A stretch of DNA of 64,000 nt from Flagellatimonas centrodinii (GTDB lineage Bacteria; Pseudomonadota; Gammaproteobacteria; Nevskiales; Nevskiaceae). This document shows, one piece after another, positions 56,074 through 64,000 of the stretch. The stretch's first letter is position 1, and every line of letters begins with the position of its first letter. The stretch lies in assembly GCF_016918765.2 (NCBI RefSeq), contig NZ_CP092104.1, forward strand, positions 1,612,001-1,676,000, read 5' to 3'. The notes beneath the pieces were generated by a model. That model did no database searches and was not told where the DNA came from. It was given only the letters and a program-made list of their open reading frames with translations. Both the position numbers and the translations under genes were made by a program.

Positions 56074-57008
56074 GGTGCCGGCGGCACCTGTTGGCGATGG
56101 TGATCGAGGATCAGCCGGTAGGCCTCGGGGTCCTTGATGTGGACCACGTCTCCCTCGCGCGGAAACAGCCAGTCGAAGAGGCGCGACAGATAGAAGCGGA
56201 AGGCGGCGGCGCGCAGCGTCAGCTGCCAGGCATCGCGCTCGGCGCGGGTGAGCTGGCGACGGCTGCAGTACGCCGACACCAGCGCCTGCCACCGTGCCGC
56301 ATCGGGGCGACCGTCGGGATCGAAACACCAGTCGTTGACCGTGATTGCAAGGTCGTAGAGCAGCGCGTCGTTGCAGGCATAGTAGAAATCGATGATGCCG
56401 GTCAGCCGGTCATCGACGAACAGCGCGTTGTCGCGGAACAGGTCGGCATGAATCACGCCTTGTGGCAGCGCCGCCAGATCGAGGTGGGCCTGCGCTTCCA
56501 GCTCCGAAGCGATCAATGCTTGTGCCGTAGCATGGGCCTTCGGCAGCACTGCCTCCGCCGTCTCGCGCCGCCAGTCCGGCCCCCGGCTGTTGGCGCAGCG
56601 CCCTGCGTATGACTGGCCGATGACGTGCAGGTCGCCGAGTGCCTGCCCCACCGCCCGGCATTGTTCCAGGGTGGGGAACAGGACACCGCCACCGGGCAGG
56701 CGCCGCACCAGGGCCGCCGGGCGGTCATTGAGAGACGTCAGCGTGTCGCCCTCGAGCGTGCGGGCCGGCATGGCACCGGGGAAGCCCTGCGAGGCCAGAT
56801 GCTCCATCAGGCCGAGGAAAAACGGGAGGTCGTCGTAGTTCAGCCGTTCGAACAGGGTCAATACCCAACGGCCGTCTGTGGTGTCGACGAAATAGTTGGT
56901 GTTCTCCACGCCTTCGCCGATGCCCTGAAAGTTCAACAGCCGACCCACCGGATAGCGGGCGAGAAAACGCTTGAGCTCGCCATGGGAGACTTTGGTGAAG
57001 ACGGACAT
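56070..57008 (-). CDS. thrB: Homoserine kinase (APH-type ThrB)
   Basis: The 312-residue cytoplasmic kinase has the aminoglycoside-phosphotransferase fold: NYFVDTTDGRWVLTLFE with the ATP-site region (about 38-54), the catalytic GVIHADLFRDN (about 190-200) and metal-binding IIDFYYA. This second form of ThrB phosphorylates homoserine for threonine synthesis in many beta- and gammaproteobacteria. It overlaps the TRAP small-permease gene by 4 bases. No other threonine genes are adjacent. A short inverted repeat (GCGGGT/ACCCGC, about 57011-57035) precedes it. Confidence 0.88.
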   Translation of the reverse strand: MSVFTKVSHGELKRFLARYPVGRLLNFQGIGEGVENTNYFVDTTDGRWVLTLFERLNYDDLPFFLGLMEHLASQGFPGAMPARTLEGDTLTSLNDRPAALVRRLPGGGVLFPTLEQCRAVGQALGDLHVIGQSYAGRCANSRGPDWRRETAEAVLPKAHATAQALIASELEAQAHLDLAALPQGVIHADLFRDNALFVDDRLTGIIDFYYACNDALLYDLAITVNDWCFDPDGRPDAARWQALVSAYCSRRQLTRAERDAWQLTLRAAAFRFYLSRLFDWLFPREGDVVHIKDPEAYRLILDHHRQQVPPAP

Positions 57009-57086
57009 GAATGCGGGTGGGGACCGGAAGGACCCGCAAGCCTATTTCGAGCGCCGCCTGAAGTCCACTTCGGCAGTGACCTGTCG

Positions 57087-58547
57087 TCAGCGGCGCCAGA
57101 ACATCGGGGTGAACAAGACCAGCACCGAGAAGATCTCGAGTCGCCCCAGCAGCATCGCTGCGATGAGGATGCCCTTGCCCGTCGGACTCACGGTGTGCAT
57201 GGCAGCATTCACCTCGCCGAGACCAGGCCCCATGTTGTTGAGCGTGGCGGCAACCGCGGAAAAGGCGGTCAGCGGGTCCAGTCCGGTGGCGATGATCATG
57301 CAGGTCAGTACCAGCGTGCAGGCGATGTAGACCGAAAAGAACCCGCCCACGGCGTACACCACCTCATCCGGAATGCGGCGACCGTCGACGGTGATCGGTG
57401 AAGGGCTGCGCGGGTGCACCAGGCGGCGCAGCTCGCGGGCCGCCTGCTTGGCGAACAACAGAACCCGCATCACCTTCACCCCGCCCGAGGTGGAGCCGGC
57501 ACAGCCAATCACGAAGCCGCTGAGCATCAGTGCCACGGGCAGATAGGCTGGCCAGTGGGTCGGATCGGCGGTGGCGAATCCCGAGGTGGTGCCATAGGAG
57601 ATCACATGGAACAGGCCCTTGCGGATGGCGGTTCCGGTATCGGCATAGAGCCCACTGGCGATCAATGGCAGACAGACCGCCAGCGCGAAGGCGGCGATGA
57701 TCAGCAAACAGGTCCGGACCTCGGCATCGCGCAGGTAGCGCACCGGATTGCGATCGCGCCAGACAGTGAAGTGGACCGCAAAGTTGACGGTGCCCAGCAG
57801 CATGAACACCATCACCACCCACTCCAGCAGCGGGCTCTGGTAGTGGCCAATGCTGGCGTCGTGGGTCGAGAAGCCACCTGTGGCGATGGTCGACATCGCA
57901 TGACAAATGGCATCGAAACTCGACATCCCCGACAGGCGGTAGGCCGCCGCCGCCGCCAGTGTCAGCGCCAGATACACGGTCCAGAGGATGCGCGCCGTCT
58001 CGGCGATGCGCGGTGTGAGCTTGTCGGTCTTCACCGGCCCCGGGGTTTCCGCCCGATAGAGCTGCATGCCCCCCACACCCAGCATCGGCATTACCGCAAC
58101 GGCGAGTACGATAATGCCCATCCCCCCGAGCCAATGCAGTTGCACCCGGTAGTAGTTGATCGACGGTGGCAGTAGATCGAGGCCGCTGGCGATGACCGTG
58201 GTGCCGGTCGTGGTAAGGCCGGAGGTGGACTCGAACAGGGCGTCGATAAAACTGTTCCAGCCAGCATGCGCGACGTACAACGGGACCGCGCCGAACAGGG
58301 ACATCACCGCCCACAGCAGTACGGTCACCAGAAAGCCGTCGCGTACCTTCAGTTCACGGCGGGTATGGCGGCTGGTCCACCAGAGCAGGGCGCCAGTGGT
58401 CAGGGTGATCCACAGGGCATCGAGATAGGCGTAGGCGACACCGTCGGAGAGCGCCAGGCTGACGGCCAGTGGTCCGAGATGGGTCAGCGAGAAGCCCATC
58501 AGTAGCAGGCCGATGATGCGTTGCACCGGGGCGTAGCGGTGATCCAC
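57087..58547 (-). CDS. trkH: TrkH-family potassium transporter, copy 2
   Basis: The 486-residue inner-membrane protein has the four filter loops STSGLTTTGTTV, IATGGFSTHD, YGTTSGFATAD and LNNMGPGLGE of TrkH, which imports K+ together with the TrkA regulator. It starts at GTG 58547, immediately before the stop of the upstream copy (58548), so the two copies are tandem paralogues. It is the last gene of the trkA-trkH-trkH run. Confidence 0.92.
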   Translation of the reverse strand: MDHRYAPVQRIIGLLLMGFSLTHLGPLAVSLALSDGVAYAYLDALWITLTTGALLWWTSRHTRRELKVRDGFLVTVLLWAVMSLFGAVPLYVAHAGWNSFIDALFESTSGLTTTGTTVIASGLDLLPPSINYYRVQLHWLGGMGIIVLAVAVMPMLGVGGMQLYRAETPGPVKTDKLTPRIAETARILWTVYLALTLAAAAAYRLSGMSSFDAICHAMSTIATGGFSTHDASIGHYQSPLLEWVVMVFMLLGTVNFAVHFTVWRDRNPVRYLRDAEVRTCLLIIAAFALAVCLPLIASGLYADTGTAIRKGLFHVISYGTTSGFATADPTHWPAYLPVALMLSGFVIGCAGSTSGGVKVMRVLLFAKQAARELRRLVHPRSPSPITVDGRRIPDEVVYAVGGFFSVYIACTLVLTCMIIATGLDPLTAFSAVAATLNNMGPGLGEVNAAMHTVSPTGKGILIAAMLLGRLEIFSVLVLFTPMFWRR

Positions 58548-60029
58548 TCAGCGTCGCCAGAAGTAGGGCGTCATCAGCACCAGCAGTGGGAACAGCTCCA
58601 GTCGGCCGAGCAGCATGGCGTAGGTGCCGATCCACAATGCCGTGTCATTCATTCCGGCGAAATTTGAAGCCACCTCTCCAAGCCCCGGGCCGAGGTTGTT
58701 GATGCAGGCCGCCACGGCAGCGAAGGCCGTCACCAGGTCCAGCCCGGTGGCCAGCATGGCGATCAGCAGTAACACGAAGAAGCCCATGTAGATCGAGGTG
58801 AAGCCCCAGACCGCCTGCACGATATCGCGGGAGACCGTCTTGTTGCCGAGTTTGACCGGAATCTCCGCACTCGGGTGGATCAGCCGCACTACCTCACGGA
58901 TGCCCTGCTTGAACACCAGCATGACGCGCACCACTTTCATCCCGCCGGCCGTGGAGTGGGCGCAGCCGCCGATGAAGCTGGCCAGTAACAACATGGCCGG
59001 CAGGAACGAGGGCCAGGTGCTGATGTCGGTGGTGGTGAAACCGGACGTGGTGCCGTACGACACCACATGAAACAAGCCGGTGATGAAGCTGTCGCCGAGG
59101 TCCATATGGCGGCTGCCGAACAGCACCAGTGCGGCGATCAGTGAGAGCCCGGCAAGGATCAGCACAAAGGCGCGGAACTCCGGGTCCATGCGATAGATGG
59201 CGAAGGAGCGTGCGCGCCAGGCGGCGAAATGCAGCGAGAAATTCGCAGCCGCCAGAATCATGAAGATGATCGCGATCCCCTCGATCATCCGGCTGTCGAA
59301 ATGCCCCATGCTGTTGTCATAGGTGGAGAAGCCGCCGATCGCCACCGTCGAAAAGCTGTGGCCGATGGCATCGAACCAGTTCATCCCGGCCCAGTGGTAG
59401 GCCGCGGCGCAGAGTACGGTCAGGCCGAAGTAAATGGTCCACAGCGCGCGCGCGGTCTCGACGATGCGCGGCGTCAGCTTGTTGTCCTTGACCGGCCCCG
59501 GTGCCTCCGCCTTGTAGAGCTGCATGCCGCCGATCCCCAGCATCGGCAGGATCGCGACCGCCAGCACCACGATGCCCATGCCACCCAACCACTGCAGTTG
59601 CTGCCGGTAGTAGCGGATACCTTCGGGCAGATGTTCGATGCCGACCAGCACCGTCGCGCCGGTGGTGGTCAGCCCGGAGATCGATTCGAATACTGCCTGT
59701 GCGATGGTGACCTCGGGCCGTGGGGCGATGTAGAACGGGATTGCCCCGTAGAGCCCCAGCACCACCCAGAACAGCACCACCACCAGGAACCCGTCGCGAA
59801 TCTTCAGTTCCGACTGCCCGCGCCGCACCGGCCACCACAGCAGGGCGCCGGAACTCAGGGTGACCAGCATCGCGGTGAGAAACGCGTGTTCAACGGCGTT
59901 GTCGTACAGGTGGCTGACAACGATTGGCGGCAGCATCGTCACCGAAAAGATCATCAGCAGCACGCCAATCACGCGCTGCACCGCAGCGAAGCGATGGATG
60001 CGGTGGCGCTTGGCGTCGACCAGCGGCAC
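58548..60029 (-). CDS. trkH: TrkH-family potassium transporter, copy 1
   Basis: The 493-residue inner-membrane protein is a close paralogue of the downstream copy, with filter loops SISGLTTTGATV, VAIGGFSTYDN, YGTTSGFTTTD and INNLGPGLGE. Differences lie mainly in loops between filters, so the two may differ in affinity or gating. It starts two bases after the trkA stop codon. Both copies probably share one TrkA. Confidence 0.92.
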   Translation of the reverse strand: MPLVDAKRHRIHRFAAVQRVIGVLLMIFSVTMLPPIVVSHLYDNAVEHAFLTAMLVTLSSGALLWWPVRRGQSELKIRDGFLVVVLFWVVLGLYGAIPFYIAPRPEVTIAQAVFESISGLTTTGATVLVGIEHLPEGIRYYRQQLQWLGGMGIVVLAVAILPMLGIGGMQLYKAEAPGPVKDNKLTPRIVETARALWTIYFGLTVLCAAAYHWAGMNWFDAIGHSFSTVAIGGFSTYDNSMGHFDSRMIEGIAIIFMILAAANFSLHFAAWRARSFAIYRMDPEFRAFVLILAGLSLIAALVLFGSRHMDLGDSFITGLFHVVSYGTTSGFTTTDISTWPSFLPAMLLLASFIGGCAHSTAGGMKVVRVMLVFKQGIREVVRLIHPSAEIPVKLGNKTVSRDIVQAVWGFTSIYMGFFVLLLIAMLATGLDLVTAFAAVAACINNLGPGLGEVASNFAGMNDTALWIGTYAMLLGRLELFPLLVLMTPYFWRR

Positions 60030-60031
60030 GG

Positions 60032-61405
60032 TCAGAAGAAGGTCAGACCGACCTGGAACAGCTTCTCGACATCCTTGACATGCTTGCGGTTGACGAGGAA
60101 CAGAATCACATGATCCTCTGCCTCGATGACCGTGTCATGGTGGACGATGATGACCTCATCATCACGCACGATGGCGCCGATGGTGGTGCCCGGTGGCAGT
60201 TTGATTTCTGCCAGCGTCTTGCCCACCACGCGGGAGTTCGACGGATCGCCATGGGCCACGGCCTCGATCGCCTCGGCAGCCCCACGGCGCAGGCTGTGCA
60301 CCTTGACCACGTCACCGCGGCGGACCCGCGCCAGCAGGGCGCTGACGGTGGACTGCTGCGGACTGATGGCGATGTCGATGTCGCTGCCTTCCACCAGCTC
60401 GACATAGGACGGGCGGTTGATCAGACAGAGGGACTTGCGGGCCCCCAAACGCTTCGCCAGCATCGCCGAGAGAATGTTCGCTTCGTCATCGTTGGTGATG
60501 GCGCAGAAGACATCGACGTCCTCGATGTTCTCCTCCCGCAGCAGTCCCTCATCGGCTGCATCGCCATGCAGCACGATGGATTTCGACAGTTCCTCGGACA
60601 GATAGCGTGCGCGGTCCTTGTACTTCTCCAGGATCTTCACCTGGATGCGGTCTTCCAGCACGCGCGCCAGGCGCAAACCGATGCGACCGCCGCCGGCCAG
60701 CATCACCCGTTTCACCGGTTTGTCGCTGCGCCGCAGCTCGGCGATGATCTTGGGGATGTGGGCGCGGGCGGCGACGAAGAAGATTTCATCTTCCGCCTCG
60801 ATGATGGTGTCGCCTTCGGGAATGATCGGTTTGCCGCGGCGGTAGATGGCCGCCACCCGCGCGTCGATGTCGGGGAGGTGCTCCGGTAACTCGCGTAGCT
60901 GGCGTGACACCAGCGGGCCGCCGTAATACGCCTTCACGCCAACCAGCCGCACCCGGCCATCGGCAAAGTCGACCACCTGCAAAGCTCCCGGGTATTCGAT
61001 CAGCCGCTGGATGTAGTCGGTGACCAGCTGTTCCGGCGAAATATGCATGTCGATCGCCAGCGCGTCGCTGTCGAACAGGCGGTCTTCCCGGAGGTACTCC
61101 GCCGCCCGCACCCGCGCGATCTTGGTCGGCGTGTGGAACAGGGTGTAGGCCACTTTGCAGGCCAGCATGTTGGTCTCGTCACTCTCGGTGACGGCGATAA
61201 TCATGTCGGCATCATCGGCGCCCGCGCGTCGCAGCACGTTGGGGTAGGAGGCGTGCCCCTGCACCGTGCGGATGTCCAGCCGTTCCTGCAGGTCTTCCAG
61301 CAGGCCCGAATCGGTATCGATGACGGTCACATCGTTCTGCTCGCTGGCGAGATTCTCCGCCAGCGTGGCCCCGACTTGCCCGGCACCCAGGATGATGATT
61401 TTCAT
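60032..61405 (-). CDS. trkA: Potassium uptake regulator TrkA
   Basis: The 457-residue cytoplasmic protein has two NAD-binding RCK-N domains ([15 protein letters not shown] at about 7-21 and [15 protein letters not shown] at about 237-251), each followed by an RCK-C domain (about 130-220 and 370-455). TrkA gates TrkH in response to nucleotides. It leads the operon, with a likely sigma-70 promoter at 61475-61502. Confidence 0.95.
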   Translation of the reverse strand: MKIIILGAGQVGATLAENLASEQNDVTVIDTDSGLLEDLQERLDIRTVQGHASYPNVLRRAGADDADMIIAVTESDETNMLACKVAYTLFHTPTKIARVRAAEYLREDRLFDSDALAIDMHISPEQLVTDYIQRLIEYPGALQVVDFADGRVRLVGVKAYYGGPLVSRQLRELPEHLPDIDARVAAIYRRGKPIIPEGDTIIEAEDEIFFVAARAHIPKIIAELRRSDKPVKRVMLAGGGRIGLRLARVLEDRIQVKILEKYKDRARYLSEELSKSIVLHGDAADEGLLREENIEDVDVFCAITNDDEANILSAMLAKRLGARKSLCLINRPSYVELVEGSDIDIAISPQQSTVSALLARVRRGDVVKVHSLRRGAAEAIEAVAHGDPSNSRVVGKTLAEIKLPPGTTIGAIVRDDEVIIVHHDTVIEAEDHVILFLVNRKHVKDVEKLFQVGLTFF

Positions 61406-61474
61406 GGGGGGCGCACGTTACGCCCGGGCGGGGGCCCTCGCAAGCAGGAGATCGACATCGGCGACATGCAAATG

Positions 61475-61502
61475 TGATTAAGTATTGTAAAAAACGATAC
61501 AA
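61475..61502 (-). promoter_or_regulatory. Probable sigma-70 promoter of the trk operon
   Basis: On the minus strand a -35 TTGTAT and a -10 TAATCA are separated by 16 bases in an AT-rich island, which also contains the inverted repeat GTATTGT/ACGATAC (61482-61500). The leader to trkA would be about 65 bases. Confidence 0.5.
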
Positions 61503-61521
61503 GACATCATTGGATCACACA

Positions 61522-62511
61522 TTACTCCCGGCAGGCCGTCAGTGCGAGGTCCCCCGCCTCGGCTGGCGCTAGCCGGGTCGTTTGCAGGCGTCCCTGTAGC
61601 GCCATCAGGCAGCCCGGGTAATTGGTGATGATGCCGTCCACCCCGATATCGATGAGCGTCTGCAGGTCGGCTTCACGGTCTGCAGTCCAGGGCACCACCT
61701 GTTTGCCGGCGGCATGCGCGGTCGCGACAAAGCCGGCCGTGAGGTCGGGTGAGCCGATGTTGGGGGCGACGAACTCATGGCCGAGCAGGGTGGCATAGCT
61801 CAGGCCTGCGAGGGCGGCGGAGGGGGTCAGGAACAGGGTGCGAATGGAGCGGTCCAGACGTTTGACGCTGTCGATGGCGGCCGGGTTGAACGACTGCACG
61901 ATGATGCGCTCGGCGATGCCGCTGTCCTGAATCAGGGGCACCAGCGCCGTCGCTGCCTGCAGGCCGAGGGCATCCCGCGGGATGATCTTGATCTCGATGG
62001 TGACGGTCGGGGCATAGACGCCCCGGTATTCCGCCGCCAGCGCGAACAGCGCCTCCGCGGTGGGGATGGCCACGCCAACGCCCCGTAGCGGATAGTCGCG
62101 GCCCTCGGTCGGCGAGGTGGTCGCCTGACCCGGTGTCCACCAGTGGGCAGCATCGCAGGCCAGAAGGTCGGCGTAGGTCAGATCCGCCACCGCGCCGCTG
62201 CAGTCGGTGGTGCGGTCAACCGTATCGTCGTGCATCAGCACGGGCACACCGTCTGCGGTGACCAGCATGTCGGCTTCAAAGTCGTCGACCCCCAGGCGCG
62301 CCGCGTTGCGGAACGCCATCAAGGTGTTCTCCGGGGCATAGGCAGCGCCGCCCCGATGGGCGGAGACGAAGGGTCGGGTGCTGAAGGACGCCGGCGGTGA
62401 AACCGGGTCGCCGTCAGACCCCGGGCCGCCAATGGGCTCGGTGCTGCCGCAGGCCGCCAGAGAGAGCGCAGGGAGGCAGACAACAAGGGCGTGAAGCAGG
62501 CGCGTGCGCAT
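61522..62511 (-). CDS. Glycerophosphodiester-phosphodiesterase-like lipoprotein
   Basis: The 329-residue exported enzyme has a lipobox (LAAC, Cys21) and the GDPD motifs: HRGG with His52-Arg53 and ENT with Glu61, EADMLVTADGVPVLMHDD with Glu79, Asp81 and His94, and a later IEIKIIP. The His pair is the catalytic set of the family, which hydrolyses glycerophosphodiesters to glycerol-3-phosphate and alcohol. Being a lipoprotein it acts at the envelope, perhaps scavenging phospholipid head groups. It lies 32 bases after the PHP-like lipoprotein gene, so the two may be one operon. Confidence 0.9.
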   Translation of the reverse strand: MRTRLLHALVVCLPALSLAACGSTEPIGGPGSDGDPVSPPASFSTRPFVSAHRGGAAYAPENTLMAFRNAARLGVDDFEADMLVTADGVPVLMHDDTVDRTTDCSGAVADLTYADLLACDAAHWWTPGQATTSPTEGRDYPLRGVGVAIPTAEALFALAAEYRGVYAPTVTIEIKIIPRDALGLQAATALVPLIQDSGIAERIIVQSFNPAAIDSVKRLDRSIRTLFLTPSAALAGLSYATLLGHEFVAPNIGSPDLTAGFVATAHAAGKQVVPWTADREADLQTLIDIGVDGIITNYPGCLMALQGRLQTTRLAPAEAGDLALTACRE

Positions 62512-62543
62512 CAGTGGTTTACCAGGTCACAGTCGAGCGGCCG

Positions 62544-63842
62544 TCAGTGGCCGTGAATCCACACCGGCGCCAGGTAGGCAGCGGAGGTGCCATCAAGGCG
62601 GTCGGCGCGCACGAAGTACCAGCGGGTCTCATCCGCGACCACCGGCAGCGCGAAGCCTGCGCCGCCGGCGGCATCGGCCGGCATGCTCGCCAGCGGTTCA
62701 CCCGCCCCATGGCCGAACAGTTGCAGGGTGCCGCGGAACGGCGAACCGTCGCGTTCCTGCAGGGCCACCTGCAGTGGAATGGTGCCGGATGCGGTCGGAC
62801 AGGTCAGCTGTGCGCCCATTGGCGCCTGGCCATCGGCGATGACGGTCGCGCGTAAATGCTCCCCAGGGCTCAGGGCATAGGTCCGCCGCGCCATCCAGGC
62901 CTCGCGGAAGCCCGCCTCGTCGAGCGAGGTCGCCAGGGTTACGGTCTTCGGCCGGTCGTCACTGCCGAAGGCGCGCTCGTGTTCATCTTCGGCGCCCACG
63001 GGCGCCAGCCGCCAGCCGGCATCAAGTGCGCGCATGTAGTCGGACAGATAGCGGTCGCCGCCATTGCCGTCGTTGTAGAGCTCCATGCCGAACATGCGCG
63101 GTACGGCGTCCGGCACCAGCGCGTAGTCATTCCAGTTGCAACCGGGATCGCCGTCCGCCAGGCATTTGTCGGAGGGATGGTTGAAATGCGCCAGGCCATC
63201 GCTGCCGCCGCCCAGCGGCACCGGCGCCAGCAAACTGCCGCCCAAACCGGGTGTTGCCGGGTCACGGGTGAACCACTGCCAGAACGTCTCCATCGTCACC
63301 AGATAGCCGAGATCGGTCTTGGCGTTGCTGAAGTTGCGGCTGAAATAGACGTTGATATGGCCGAAGCGATCCGAGGTCCATTCGTAGCCGCGAATCGCGA
63401 GGAAATTCGCGTCGCTGGCGGCCGTGGCCTGTTCGGCGATGCGCCGCCACTTGACCAATTCATCGGCAGTGGGCGTGAGACAGGTCAGGAGTCCGTCGGG
63501 CGTGGTGAAGCAGTCGTTGCCGAGCGAGAGGAACACCAGCGGGTCCAGTGTGTCGCTGTGCTCGCTGCCTCCGGCGAACGTGTAGCCGGCCTCGCGGATC
63601 TGTCGGTAGTAGTCCGCTGGCACCGTACGGATGTCACCATCGGAATAGCTGCTGTGGGCATGCATCGTGCCCTCGTAGTGCTTCAGCGTCGCCAGTGCCG
63701 GGCCTTCCGTCGGGGCGCAGCGAGGTGCCACGGGTTGCGAAGGCGGCGGTTGCATGCCGGTGTTCAGCGGCGCGCCGCTGCCGCAGGCGACCAGCACGGT
63801 CGACAGCGCCACAGGCAGTAGTGGTGGAAAAGTGGATTTCAT
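62544..63842 (-). CDS. PHP/DUF3604-like exported metal-dependent hydrolase (lipoprotein)
   Basis: The 432-residue protein has a lipobox (VLVAC, Cys20) and the PHP signature HAHSSYSDGD (about 60-69), SEHSD, the metal-binding-like AHFNHPSD and EDEHERAF. PHP-type proteins are usually phosphoesterases that bind two or three metals; exported members are less studied. The C-terminal part (about 310-432) looks like a beta-sandwich. The gene lies just upstream of the GDPD-like gene on the same strand, so they may act on the same phosphodiester source. Confidence 0.78.
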   Translation of the reverse strand: MKSTFPPLLPVALSTVLVACGSGAPLNTGMQPPPSQPVAPRCAPTEGPALATLKHYEGTMHAHSSYSDGDIRTVPADYYRQIREAGYTFAGGSEHSDTLDPLVFLSLGNDCFTTPDGLLTCLTPTADELVKWRRIAEQATAASDANFLAIRGYEWTSDRFGHINVYFSRNFSNAKTDLGYLVTMETFWQWFTRDPATPGLGGSLLAPVPLGGGSDGLAHFNHPSDKCLADGDPGCNWNDYALVPDAVPRMFGMELYNDGNGGDRYLSDYMRALDAGWRLAPVGAEDEHERAFGSDDRPKTVTLATSLDEAGFREAWMARRTYALSPGEHLRATVIADGQAPMGAQLTCPTASGTIPLQVALQERDGSPFRGTLQLFGHGAGEPLASMPADAAGGAGFALPVVADETRWYFVRADRLDGTSAAYLAPVWIHGH

Positions 63843-63868
63843 GATGATCCCCGAAAGGTGCAGTGTCG

Positions 63869-64000
63869 TCAGGCCCGGTGACGGCCGGGTGTCGGAAGCG
63901 GGCGATTGCCCGAGGGCGCCGGTTGTTGCCGCAGGGTCAGGGCTTCCAGCCCAGCCCAGAGCAGGCGCATGACGCGCTGAACCACCACCGGACGCGGGGT
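63869..64000 (-). CDS. Possible 3' end of a further minus-strand gene (partial)
   Basis: A 43-codon open stretch runs off the window end and stops at 63869. Its third codon positions are mostly G or C, like its neighbours, and it reads VVVQRVMRLLWAGLEAL then a Pro/Arg-rich tail. No family can be named from this piece, and it could be non-coding. Confidence 0.35.
   Translation of the reverse strand, partial: TPRPVVVQRVMRLLWAGLEALTLRQQPAPSGNRPLPTPGRHRA

Noticed and set aside
58548-60029. Loss of the selectivity-filter Thr in copy 1 (VAIGGF against IATGGF)
   Set aside because: As I recall, E. coli TrkH also has Ile at this place, so it is not a sign of inactivation.

Overview
The window is about 64 kb of GC-rich, densely coding bacterial chromosome with one complete rRNA operon. 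The housekeeping genes (erpA, bfd/bfr, hemJ, argC, tyrS, anmK, trkA/trkH) and the tRNA-Ile/tRNA-Ala spacer fit a gammaproteobacterium. The mix of a DUF1329 protein, Rieske oxygenase, CaiB CoA-transferases, a DUF35/thiolase-fold pair and TonB receptors suggests a degrader of hydrophobic compounds, perhaps of the Nevskiales/Solimonadaceae type. That placement is inference; comparing the 16S gene would settle it.

Layout. (1) 1-1508: non-coding repeats, a decayed ECF sigma-factor gene and a CigR-like secreted protein. (2) 1509-14304: a double-domain CaiB CoA-transferase, a DctA-type symporter, a composite repeat block, a hybrid histidine kinase and, on the opposite strand, a probable operon reading esterase, OprO/P-like porin, lipoprotein, hydrolase lipoprotein, LuxR-type response regulator. 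The symporter and the esterase operon share an almost identical 21-bp palindromic promoter motif, which suggests one small regulon run by the two-component genes between them. (3) 14305-14511: a MITE-like element. (4) 14629-29253: 14 genes on one strand that look like a CoA-dependent catabolic cluster: NTF2-like protein, DUF35 protein, Cys-less thiolase, hydrolase, acyl-CoA ligase, SRPBCC protein, CaiB transferase of permuted layout, amidohydrolase, Rieske oxygenase, ferredoxin, DUF1329 protein, SDR, aldehyde dehydrogenase and an outer-membrane protein. The substrate cannot be read from sequence; a steroid- or terpenoid-like acid is a reasonable guess.

(5) 29335-32974: iron genes (FecA-like receptor, Fur box, bfd, bfr) and hemJ. 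(6) 33038-39598: argC, a DUF6776 protein, bactofilin, erpA, anmK, an M23 peptidase and tyrS. (7) 39730-45393: rRNA promoter, 16S, tRNA-Ile, tRNA-Ala, 23S, 5S and terminator, followed by a fragment of a second 5S gene. (8) 45547-57008: a TetR regulator, DUF456 protein, MltD-like transglycosylase, prolyl aminopeptidase, thioesterases, a TetR plus LolA-like pair, a short MgtE, DUF202 and TSUP membrane proteins, and a homoserine kinase coupled to two TRAP permease genes that have no binding protein beside them. (9) 57087-61405: a trkA-trkH-trkH potassium-uptake operon. (10) 61522-64000: two exported lipoprotein enzymes (GDPD-like and PHP-like) and the 3' end of one more possible gene.

All functions are read from motifs and family knowledge without database searches. 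The best candidates for new biology are the palindrome-linked esterase/porin/symporter regulon and the catabolic cluster with its unusual CoA-transferases and its aldolase-like pair.
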